A stretch of DNA of 64,000 nucleotides from Apostichopus japonicus (taxonomy: Eukaryota; Echinodermata; Holothuroidea; Aspidochirotida; Stichopodidae), in NCBI RefSeq assembly GCF_037975245.1, contig NC_092573.1, positions 3,412,501 to 3,476,500 on the forward strand, in the 5' to 3' direction. Made by a program: the position numbers and the translations under genes. This document shows, in pieces, positions 41,888 through 52,262 of the stretch (position 1 is the stretch's first letter; each line of letters starts with the position of its first letter). The notes below the pieces were generated by a model. That model was given only the letters and a program-made list of their open reading frames with translations. It was not told the origin of the DNA and made no database searches.

Positions 41888-41962
<75 letters not shown>
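41888..41962. repeat. (TA)n microsatellite
   Basis: About 72 bases of TA, about 400 bp upstream of the start codon of gene C. Confidence 0.95.
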
Positions 41963-42368
41963 TTATACATATATACGTATAACATATTACATATTATATA
42001 TACTGTCGCTTAAGAGCCAGCTTGATTAGACGTTATAATTATGTTCAGTCTGACAATTGTATAAGTTAGATTACGCGTTCTTCTCCTACAGAATAGAGAG
42101 TAAGACAAATTACCTGCTAATGCGTGATATAGGGTAAAGTCGATGACCCGTTTTCTTTAATCGGAATAAATTTCCATCCATTGTCAAATGTTAGCAACTC
42201 TCCTCTTCTTAATATAACACAACTTGATTTGCTTCGAATTAACGATCATTCTTGCAATGAACGTCAGCCAAGCGGCAAAGATACTTGTCAAAATATTATT
42301 GCATTTGTTGGGTGAAATTGTGAACATTGACAAACTTAATTGCTGACGGGTTGTGATACAATATCGTA
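41963..42368. other. Promoter and 5'UTR region of gene C by position
   Basis: No recognisable core promoter motif. An in-frame TGA at 42354-42356 marks the end of open frame upstream of the gene C start. Confidence 0.4.
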
Positions 42369-42420
42369 ATGAGCACTGAAAGACAACTGAAGATCAAACT
42401 GGTTGAGAGATTGATCGTCG
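42369..42420 (+). CDS. Gene C exon 1: start of coiled-coil/Pro-rich orphan protein
   Basis: ATG at 42369, seventeen codons (MSTERQLKIKLVERLIV), then one base G before donor GTAAGT at 42421. The in-frame stop at 42354 lies just upstream, so this ATG is the first in its frame. The single leftover G combines with the first two bases (AA) of the exon at 43996 to make Glu and keep the only open frame there. That match of phase, with consensus splice sites at both ends of a 1575-bp intron, supports the join. The peptide is a short basic/hydrophobic helix. Confidence 0.75.
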
Positions 42421-43995
42421 GTAAGTTGTACTTGACAGTGTAAAGATCAAGCGTGATGTGTGTTGTAGTCATTAATGAAGTAAAAGTTAAAAAAAAAACA
42501 CGGCTTTGGAAATGTTTGGATGAAACTATTTTTTTTTCTTTGGTGTAAAGATATACTCTACTGACAGGACCAGTTCCAGTTGTAGGGTTTCATTTAAATT
42601 TCGTTTTCAATTTCCCAGTCACTTTTCTGTTGTAAGTTTACTTAACAAAACAAACAAGCAAACAAACATACAATCAAAAATATAAACGTAGATAAAGCTT
42701 TCCAGCACCACCACCCCCCCCCTCCCCCATCGCCACACCCCCAAATAAATACTACTTATTAATACTGGTAACTGTGTTTTGTATAAAATAATAACAACTG
42801 TAGAGGTATTTCTGGGATTGCGTTATATTCCGTTGTCGTTGAGCCCGCATTACGATGAAACCTGTAAACCCTCGTATTGGTTTCAGATAACTTCATATGC
42901 ATGTCATTAAACTGCTAATAGGAAAGTCCCTGCAGGTGCGACAGAGGTTTCTTAAATGGCGCCCTCAAATCAATTGGTAGGAGCAGTACCTTTTACGAAA
43001 TACATGCTTTGACGTATAACCTTAGCTTTGGATACAAATCCTTATTTATAAACTTTCAGAGGTGGGATGTAATAAATAATACTCGAAACTCTTGACTCAA
43101 ACAGGTAGAAAGTTTGACACCCAGTTATATTGTATATACTTTTGGTATATGTTTATTCGCATGAATGCACTTCAACATACCAACAAAACAAAAATTATAA
43201 AATTAAAAATCTCACGGCATCATAACTTCGTAGATGACCAAAACCAATGTTTATTCAAATTTACCTGATTCGACAAAGAAGGGGGGGGGGGGATAGGAAT
43301 TTCTTTGACGTCACATGTGACGGAAACTTTTGCGACAGACGTGTAACGCACATAGAAACAAAATACGTAAGTTTCCGTACAGCTGTACGCACGCTATGCG
43401 GAGTATGTTGCTTTTGATCAAACGTTATGAACGGATCATAAAGTGTCGTCATGTGACATACGCCGGACTCGGGTGGGGATAAAAACTACTGATCCTCTCC
43501 GCTTTCGAAATATGTCATTCAAGGCTTGGAGCGTCCATAGTGTGAAGTTGTATTTTCTGTTAGGCAGAAATATTGACCGAACCACTAAATATTCACATAT
43601 ATAATTGGATATCTCCTTTTGTTATTGTAAGAGGATCAATGTTGCTACTGTGTAATAAGTCTGTTACTAAGCTTGTTATTATACATTCCTGATTTTATTT
43701 TGCTCACTACAAACAAAATGTGTTTCACAAAGAGTATATATGTTAAACATAAACATAAGTTTTCTTTGGCAAAACTCTGTAATGTTTGTATAAATTTGTA
43801 GTTCTTTGGATTGGTCTAATTTTTGCACTTATGGGAGAGAGTTTTGTTTTAGGTGTGATGGCGCACTCAGCATTAAAAGAAGAAGATTGGGTTCATTATT
43901 ACTTATTTTTCATTTTTTTTTCAATGTATATTGGCAAGTAGAGAAGAAAGACATGAAAAATATAATCTCTTTCAAACTTTTTCTCTAAAAAACAG

Positions 43996-44179
43996 AACAA
44001 AATTTGATTCCAGAAGAAGGCGATGATATAGGTCTTAGTGCAGAGCAGCTCTTCAAGTACGAATCCATGGTGATAGAATTACAGAGGGAGACGTGCATTT
44101 TGAAAGAGCGCCTCCAAATAGCTTTTGAAAAGGAAAATATTCTGATGGAGCGATTACGAACCAGTCAACAGGCTAATAA
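43996..44179 (+). CDS. Gene C exon 2: coiled coil
   Basis: Acceptor AACAG at 43991-43995, donor GTAAGC at 44180. Only one frame is open, the one set by exon 1. It encodes residues 18-79: an acidic start (QNLIPEEGDD), then from about residue 33 a long helix with hydrophobic residues at heptad spacing (for example IELQRETCILKERLQIAF) and many Glu, Arg, Lys and Gln. This is characteristic of a parallel coiled coil. It ends mid-codon (AA) and joins to C at 45229 to give Asn. A minisatellite starts about 50 bases into the following intron. Confidence 0.75.
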
Positions 44180-44227
44180 GTAAGCTAATAAGTTACCAAA
44201 CTGTGAAATTTAGTCGACAGTTAATCT

Positions 44228-44528
44228 AGGGGGTACATCCAGGGGCGGACAATTCACCTAGGGGTACACCCAGGGGAAGACACTTGACCTAGGGGTACAT
44301 CCAGGGGCGGACAGTTGACCTAGGGATACACCCAGGGGCGGAGAGTTGATTTAGGGGTACATCCAGGGGCGAACAGTTGACCTAGGGGTACACCCAGGGG
44401 CGGAGAGTTGATTTAGGGGTACATCCAGGGGCGGAGAGCTGACCTAAAGTTCATCCAGGGGCAGACAGTTGATCTAGGTGTACATCCAGGGGCGGAGTGT
44501 TGACCTATGGGTACATCCTGGGGAGGAT
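44228..44528 (+). repeat. 31-bp minisatellite in intron 2 of gene C
   Basis: About ten units of GGGGTACATCCAGGGGCGGA followed by an AGTTGACCTA part. In the middle, units alternate between an ACATCC..GACAGTTGACC type and an ACACCC..GAGAGTTGATT type, suggesting a 62-bp higher-order unit. It begins about 48 bp after the splice donor. Confidence 0.9.
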
Positions 44529-45228
44529 TAAATGGTCGAGCAATCGAGGCGTGATCAAGTGCCAAGAGCAACAGGGGTCCACTATAGCCTAATCAAATAC
44601 TTACTCAAGTATATATGACTCCTTGGTTGTGCACTTGATCCATATCGAGGGCCTGATGTTTTAATTGCTGGCTATGTCGATGGAGGAGGACCGCATTCGC
44701 CCGGGCCCGGATTACCCTCAGTCTACACATGTGTGAAAATATCGTATTTGTGAACCCAGGTGTTAAGATTGTCTGAAAAAAATCATTCTTAAGTAGACTG
44801 TAATGTTTTCATCGAAACAACAAGAGCAAAAGAAAATATCAACAATATCCAAAACAATGAAATAAAAACTTTTTTTTAAAAATTCTTAAACTACTTTAAT
44901 GAAAATCAGAACCAGTTTCCAGGTCTTCGCCATTTCAGTTGTACAACAAAATGTAAGTTCTAACCATAGGCAATGAATATTCATAGGTAATCATGACGTA
45001 AGAGATGTGTTGGTTTATTGCACGACGCTGATCGAAGACATTGAAAATGTTGTTATCAGACAAGGGTGAACGACGGCACTTATATAGAATTACAATGCAA
45101 ACCAACATCTTTATTCCTTCGCTTCATTATAATTTATTATGTATATAGGCCTATGTTACATTAAGTTTTATACTGTATTATCGGTCTCTAATATTTACTA
45201 ATATTTGTTTGTTTGTTTGTTTCAATAG
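44529..45228 (+). other. Remainder of intron 2 of gene C
   Basis: Unique AT-rich DNA ending in (GTTT)n at about 45206-45222, immediately before the splice acceptor. Confidence 0.5.
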
Positions 45229-45742
45229 CCTCTTAGAAGAAGACATCAATAACAAGTCTGTTGAGTTAAACAGAGCACAACACCACATTGCAAGATTAGA
45301 ACATCCCAATTTCAGACGATTTCCACGGCATCCCCACTTTCCAGGAAGATTTAGGCCAAGGATAAGGTACCCTTTTCAACGACCACCATTTCCATATCCG
45401 CCCCATTCAGCAAATACTCGTTTCCCACCTCCGCCACCAATGCTGGCAGACCCACCGCTGCCACCACAAATTGAAAATGAGAATCCGTCACAGTTGGTAC
45501 CTTTCGAAGGTGCACCAATGGAAGAAGCCCAGCCGATCATTACTCTGCCTCCAGATCAACCCATTTATTTCATTGCACCTCCGTTTCCCCCTCCCTGCCT
45601 ACCTCCGTGTCTTCCTCAGTTTCCACCACCAGTAATCGATGAAGTGGTATCAAATGTACCGAGCACCACAGACATCCAAATGACACCAAACGTGACAACT
45701 AACACCAGCGTGGCGTTTATCCCCATACCACCCAGTACATAA
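45229..45742 (+). CDS. Gene C exon 3: end of coiled coil and Pro-rich tail
   Basis: The acceptor CAATAG follows a (GTTT)n tract that takes the place of a normal pyrimidine tract. The exon encodes residues 79-249. The coiled coil continues to about residue 104 (NLLEEDINNKSVELNRAQ), then an Arg/Pro/Phe-rich stretch (about 105-136) and a Pro-rich low-complexity tail with PPPPP, PPLPP and PPFPPP clusters, which could bind SH3, WW or EVH1 domains. It stops at TAA 45740-45742. The complete product is 249 residues, with no signal peptide or membrane segment. I recognise no family. G+C is clearly higher than in the introns. A scaffold or RNA-granule type protein is only a guess. Confidence 0.75.
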
Positions 45743-45953
45743 AGTTAACACCCATCAACACCTCTTGCACCAACATCAACACCAAGACCTGCACCGCCAA
45801 AAACTTTTTATCGTGCTATTGTATAGCCTAAACATATTTCCTTTGCACAAAGTGTGTATACTCACAATTTAAAAATCTGGTTAATTCACCAACTTCACCA
45901 CAACCAACTTGAACACCTTTAACACCGCTAGCAATGTAATATCTAGAAGATAT

Positions 45954-45959
45954 AATAAA
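45954..45959 (+). other. Polyadenylation signal AATAAA (gene C)
   Basis: The hexamer lies 212 bases after the stop codon. The 3'UTR before it, and the DNA after it to about 46250, are rich in CAACA-type words. Confidence 0.5.
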
Positions 45960-47375
45960 ATCATCAAAGTCCTAAGATACTAATTGACATCTAACTGCAC
46001 TTCTTCTCAGAGCCGTATGGACGCAACCATTCTCACACACAGAAAGCCACTAACCATAGCCATCATAGAAGGAAACAACGTCAATAAACAATAACAACAT
46101 TCATCAAATTTTTAAACTAAACACAACAAAAGCATCAACTAACAACATCAAAGATAGATCGATAGTGACATAAGGCAAGAAACTGCAAGATAAAACAACA
46201 TAGCAACATTAAACAACAACCTATAACATAACAAATAAACCCACAAAGTAACACATATACTTCACTTTGCTTGTCTAGTCATTAGTCCTGTCTTTTAGCT
46301 ATGCGATATAACATCATTCAATTTCACTCTTTACGAAATCACATGTACAGCCACGAAAACGACACCCGTTGTTTGCTTTTAATTGCAAGCAATTAATTAA
46401 GGGACAGATCTTTAATTATATTCATAACAGATTAGGCATTGCCTATTGGACATTACTTGATTAAATGCTATTACGCAAGTTACCGTATTGAACTATTACA
46501 CAACGCATGCAGACACCTCGATATCACCAACTGGTACAGCTTCCACGTAAACACAATATAAGTTACATATACAGCGACCTCGTGCGATTGATAGACGGTG
46601 ATGACAAAAAGTGACGTGATTGCGCAACAGAAGAATCCCCTCCTTTCGAACATTTTCGGATTGGCTATAGATGAAAACTAACATATCGGATAATATCATG
46701 AAAATCGCATCATATCGTGGAAGTGTGAGAGTTTACAAATAATCAACATACGTGACTGAAATTATCCGCTTGGAAGAAACAAAATGCTGCCCTCTTACCT
46801 AGGCTACTGACCTCTAATTTATACTTTTCAAGAGTGACGTGTTGCATATATCTTTATATAATTTCGTACCAATTGTAAAGGAGAACAAATTATGATAATG
46901 GATTCCAAATTGAATGACGCGAACCGATCACGATTCATAATTAAAATTATAAATTCATTTATATTCATAATGCATGTTTTATTACTCACAGTGATTAATA
47001 GGTGTTCTGACAAGTGAACAAAATTATGATCGATACTAAATTATTATTAACGAATCGTCAGAATTTCACAAACGTTATGTATGAGTATATAGTTTTTCTA
47101 CGATGTTTTCTGCGAATATTGATTTATTAATGAAATTATGTTTTCTGTAAAAATTAAACATGAAGCGATGCGTCCTGATGTGACTTTAATAAAGACTCCA
47201 AGATTATTTGAACAGATTAAATTTTTGTATATGATTTTCTCTTTTTGGGATGGGGAAAGGGGGGGGGTGGGTGGGAGAGATCGGCCATGCTGAATGTAGC
47301 CTGTGGATGAGTATTGATAGTACAGAACGAGTAGGCATATAGCGAAAGTGCATAATTATTTATTATTGTGTATAT
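45960..47375. other. Intergenic DNA
   Basis: CAACA-rich to about 46250, then AT-rich. No exon is supported. A CRE-like TGACGTGA followed by ATTGCGCAAC lies at 46610-46627. Confidence 0.4.
46610..46627. promoter_or_regulatory. Composite CRE-like and C/EBP-like site
   Basis: GTGACGTGATTGCGCAAC contains a CRE-like TGACGTGA abutting ATTGCGCAAC, the palindromic C/EBP consensus. An inverted CCAAT (ATTGG) lies about 40 bases further on. No transcription unit has been tied to it. Confidence 0.25.
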
Positions 47376-47590
47376 GTATGAAACGGTAATGAGTTGAAAA
47401 ATCCAGAAACTGAAAACATCCAGTCTCCACCGGGATTCGAACCCGGGCCTCCCGCTTTATATGCGTACAACAAAATCAACCAGGGTATTGACCACACTGC
47501 TTGTATGTCCAGACATTCGAAACCATTCAGGAAGGTCGTCATTTCACTGTAAGCTGTTGCCACCTGTATCGAACAATCGAGTCCTGTCGA
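47376..47590 (-). mobile_element. Dispersed copy of the ACA-type tRNA-like SINE
   Basis: It matches the units at 523-1345 from the A-rich linker through the B box (identical across the GGGATTCGAACCCGGGCCTC core), the anticodon arm (decayed here), the TGTATGTCCAGA block, a second GGTTTCGAA-like word and on to the ACACCTGTATCGAACAATC part. Similarity ends near 47590. The D arm and anticodon are degenerate, so it is an older insertion. It shows that about 110 bp on the 5' side of the tRNA block (in SINE orientation) belongs to the element. Confidence 0.8.
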
Positions 47591-50500
47591 ACAACTTAAC
47601 CAGGCACTCTACGGCGAGTTGCAAGAAGTGAAATAGAGGACGCTGTTCGCCAATTCGATATATTGAACTCTTACTACGGTCGTTCATCCAGGGTACCGCT
47701 GCTCGCCTCAACGGCAGATACACAGAAATCGAGGACCTAGAGAAATAAATATAATAAGACTGCCATCAGTAGCCATTATTAAATACTATTCCCAATATCA
47801 TGCCATGCCATAAAAAGAGGGGTTTTAAAGTGCGAATTTTGCGGTAAAATTCGTCTAACGTAATATATACTGTGAAAGAAGAGATATCAGGTCCCTGGGA
47901 AATAAAGTATGCTACTTAAGTCCACGACAATCATACTTCGGATGATGTCATATATGCCATTTGGGTTGAAACAAGGTTTACTACCAACTTCAAATTCTAG
48001 ATCGGATTTTAACTGTGATTAAATCATCTGTAACGAGTACTGAGGTACATACTGTGCATGGTATCCACTACATCCGTGAATATAATAAGATTGGTGAGTT
48101 GTGTGAGGAATGCTGATTTAATGATACAAGTAAGAAACAAGACGGGAACTGATTAATTTATTAATATTGGCGGAGAGAGAGGAGGGGGTGTTAATAATCG
48201 TGACCTATATGGATCAACATTGCACGTTGGCTGTTGTATTGTATTCCTTTGTAAGTCTATATCTTGATACAATGTGGTCACGTAAAAAACGTATTAAGAG
48301 AGAGAGAGAGAGACGGGAGGGGGCTGAAAAGAAATGAGAGAACCCCAAAATGTTCCTGTCCTCTTTCTTCAATACATATTATGGTGGGGGGGGGGAGGTG
48401 CGTATCCGACATGGTTATTGAACAGTACCAGTTTGAGATACCATTCCAGCACAAACACGCATGCATTCGTGGATGAACTTTTTTATCCTCGAGAACCAAA
48501 TGTTACTTTCGCAGACGATTAATATCATACAAGCCGGAATACTTTGGCAATTTAACTTGTGCATGTAATTTTCCCATGTTTAATGTACGTAATACATTCA
48601 ACAGGTGCCTCTCATAAATTAGTCATTATTTACTGTGTACGTATCAACGACAATACACGTAATATGAAGTAAGTAAATATAACTGTATATATTAGCCTAA
48701 TATTAGCTCGTTGAAGAGGGAGCTTACCTGTTTATATCAATCATAACATAATCATAATTATCATAACACGAAAAGTCATATTGGAATTAAAATGTCACGA
48801 ACGTATCACGCAGTATATTGATCAATTAAAACAAAAGATTCTCTTTTCTGACGAGTAAAACAGAAACATATTGTAGCTAAATTACACATTAAAGCAACAA
48901 TTGTTGAATGTTCTTCGAAGACCCGGTAGAATTCATTACAGGGGATGTTTTACTTTTGACAATACATCTTAAATGATTTATTCCTTACAAATTTTACAAC
49001 ATGACAGAAAGGTTTTGTGTAGACTTTTAACATGTCGCTCTTGGTCACATGACAGGACCAGCATTTATTACAAAATACGAACACGATTTCTTTTCCAGTA
49101 GTAAAACCTACAGAAATAAACTATTAAAATATTTTTCATTATTTTTTATATCTACTGCGATGTGTCAATATGTATTTTTCGGGCGCTGCCAACAAAATTA
49201 AAATTGAAGTCAAAGAAAAATGTCATTCTTTCAAAAGCTAAGGAAGGTATTTTACTTGTTCTTCTAATCGCTTAGTACCCCCCCCCCCCCTCCCCCACTT
49301 CATTTAGATAAATCTGTTAATAATGTTAACAATATTACAACAAAAATATAAATTTATATTTTTGTTTGGGGCGGGGACCATTGGTGAAAAGCAAACAAAC
49401 AAACATCCATCAGCTTATCATCATATAAAGAAATCTTGCAATGATTGTCTAACGTGTGTCCCTCTTTAGTGCACTTTTGGCGTCCCACCGTCCCCGAAAA
49501 CATGAAAGAGTTTTCCGACTTTTTTTTGTAAGCCGTTTTAAACATTCGCCCCTGGACAGCCAATCACGAAATTGGCTCATTATATTAAGGGCTAAATCAA
49601 ATTAAGACCCGGGGGGCTAAAATCCTCCATGTTTCTCCCTGATCCTATTACATCTCTTCCAGTTGGATATATTCTTGTTACGGTGGACGCTTCAGCAGTC
49701 ACCGGTATGTGACAATCCTAAAAGGAACATTCTTTTAGCTGAAAATTAAATTATCTATTTTTTATTATTTCTATAAGGCATTTCTAAAACTTTGTATCAG
49801 CCTGTGATGAGGATTTTCTGCTTTCGTGGTTCCCTCGGACCCTTTTACACAAACTACCTGCCTATTGAACGCCAAAGTTTATTTATTAAAACTTAAAGGT
49901 ACATATTTTGTTCTTTTAGGTATATATATAGAATCGAATAGCTGTGAATAATGGAAAATGTCAATTTGGTTAAATCAAATACCATTGTATGTATTAAAAC
50001 TGAAAAGCCTTAAAAACATTTCGCAAAATTGAGAAAGTTAAGAAAAGAAGGAAAAGATAGAAAATAAAATAAAAAGGGGGGGGGGGATGAGAAAAATGGG
50101 GGGAAAAAAAGAAGAAGAAGAATTTTGAATTTGCTGTTGATTTTTCTCACTGAAAAAGTTCAATTGTTAAAAGTAGCTTGAAGGAGGTGAATTTAATATT
50201 AGTAAATCTTGTTTATATCTTATCAAATGACGGAACGAATGAAAGTGTCCATGACATGCCGTTCTAAATCTGATCTCAATATTTTGGCTTGAATATTTTC
50301 AAGGCTAAAGTGAGATTATGCAAAAATGGATCATGCACTTTTTACACTCCGAGGACTTCAAGGTAATGAGAAAAGAAAAAAATTCGCGGGTCAAATAAGA
50401 AGTGCAAAAGCGCCCAAAAAGTGGGCGAGAGTAAATGAAAGAGTCAAAAGTTTTGTTTGAGTTTCTGGATCGGCAGTTATAGTTAACTTCCTTTATCAAA

Positions 50501-51644
50501 ATGATTGCCCTTTTTGGGTTATCAGTATGACACAAATTGTTTACAATTTCTAAAGATTCCAATAAGTGGAGTCTACTCAAGTTTTCCAGCCCTCAGCATT
50601 CTGTTCAGAATTGCAGACATTGAGAATGCTTGAACAAAAGTGTTTCATACTTTTGTGATTGACGCTATCCTGTGAGAGACCATTCTATTTAAAAAGTTGG
50701 ACAAACATTTTACACAATACTCGGGTTGTATGCATTCAACCCCCCCCCAACCCCAACCCCCCCCCCCATTTTTTTTTAAAAGTTCCCCAAAATGACACGA
50801 TTTTTTCGGTGATGTTTGGACGTGGAGTTTTGACCAGTCTATCGTGTTTTGAAAGTTATGTTTGTATAAATATCGCAATATTACTCTTCATTTGGCAAGC
50901 AATATACCCAGTTATGAGCTTATTTATGTGATTGATGTATGTTTGAGATTGTAAAAGAAATGTTAACTTTCGAACACACGTTACACATTCGGACTGATTT
51001 ATACAGTTGATGTAACAAAAAATCATCAGTGTGGACTCCTCAATTTCATTTCAATTGAAATGTTAAAAAATTCTGATAGTTTTCTAAACTACTTAACCTC
51101 GAGGTCCTAAATCTTGAAATAATTAGCAAAAAACGTGGGTGTCTTAAAGGTCAGCAGTATTCGGCCGCAAATGTTAGCAAGCTAAAATTGCTCCAGATTG
51201 GCTCTAATTTATTCTCAGACATGGAGTAAAAGTCGATTATACCATGAAACGTCTCTGTGAGAAATAATGATAAGAGGGTGTCAGTAAAATCAGTGGTGAA
51301 ATCTATGGATCGCTGACCATCATTCGAAATGTTAGCATATTGGAGGTCAATACTGTTGACCATTAATCATACCCTCATATATCTAAACAAAACACCCCCA
51401 ATAATGGGTTCAGGGTAGTAACAAAATGTTTTTGAATAAATGTATAGTATTTAATTTTCTAGACAATGTTTGACAAAGCCGATGTTCCACAATGAAGTGA
51501 CGTCCGATAACATGTCCTAAAATATTTCAGCTAGCTCTAAAATTTTGCAATCGACGATTTTTTTTCCAGTCTATTAAGAACCGCTATTATATATGACGTG
51601 CCGATTTCAGTCCAGATTTATATATGCAAATGATATAAGTACCC
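47591..51644. other. Intergenic DNA, no firm gene
   Basis: AT-rich, with poly-G/C runs (48384-48394, 49277-49295, 50077-50086, 50741-50767) and (AG)n at 48297-48314. One splice-flanked 42-bp open segment at 49663-49704 is listed separately. Confidence 0.45.
49663..49704 (+). CDS. Possible 42-bp micro-exon
   Basis: A strong pyrimidine-rich acceptor (CTCTTCCAG at 49654-49662) and a consensus donor GTATGT at 49705 bracket 42 bases, open in all three frames and a multiple of three. With phase-1 entry it would read GYILVTVDASAVT. No partner exons are recognised on either side, so chance is a serious alternative. Confidence 0.15.
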
Positions 51645-52262
51645 CTCTATGTCATAGTCACATATAATGAGAAACCCTACAATGTAATAGTCACACATGA
51701 GAAACCCCTCAATGTAATAGTCTCACTTAATGGGCTACCCTTCTATGTAATAGTCACACACAATGAGCTACCCCTCTATGTAATAATCACATATGATGAG
51801 ACACCCCACAATGTAATAGTCACACATAATGAGCTACCCCTGTATGTAATAGTCACACACAATAAGATACCCCTCTATGGAATAGTCACACATAATGAGC
51901 TACCCCTCTATGTAATAATCACACATAATGAGCGACCCACCAATGTAATAGTCACACATCATGAGCTACCCCTCTATGTTATAATCACAAATAATGAGAT
52001 ACCCCTCAATGTAATAATCACAAATAATGAGCTACCCCTCTATGTAATAATCACAAATAATGAGCTACCCCTCTATGTAATAATCACACATAATTAGCTA
52101 CCCACCAATGTAAAAATCACAGATAATGAGATACCCCTCAATGTTATAATCATACATAATGAGCTACCCCTCTTTGTAATAGTCACATATAATGAGACAC
52201 CTCACAATGTAATAGTCACACATGAGATACCCCTATAGTCTCACTTAATGGGATACCCTTCA
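51645..52262. repeat. 33-bp minisatellite, about 19 units
   Basis: Units of the form AATGAGCTACCCCTCTATG followed by TAATAATCACACAT, diverged by a few bases each, with some units shortened. No coding sense. Confidence 0.9.
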
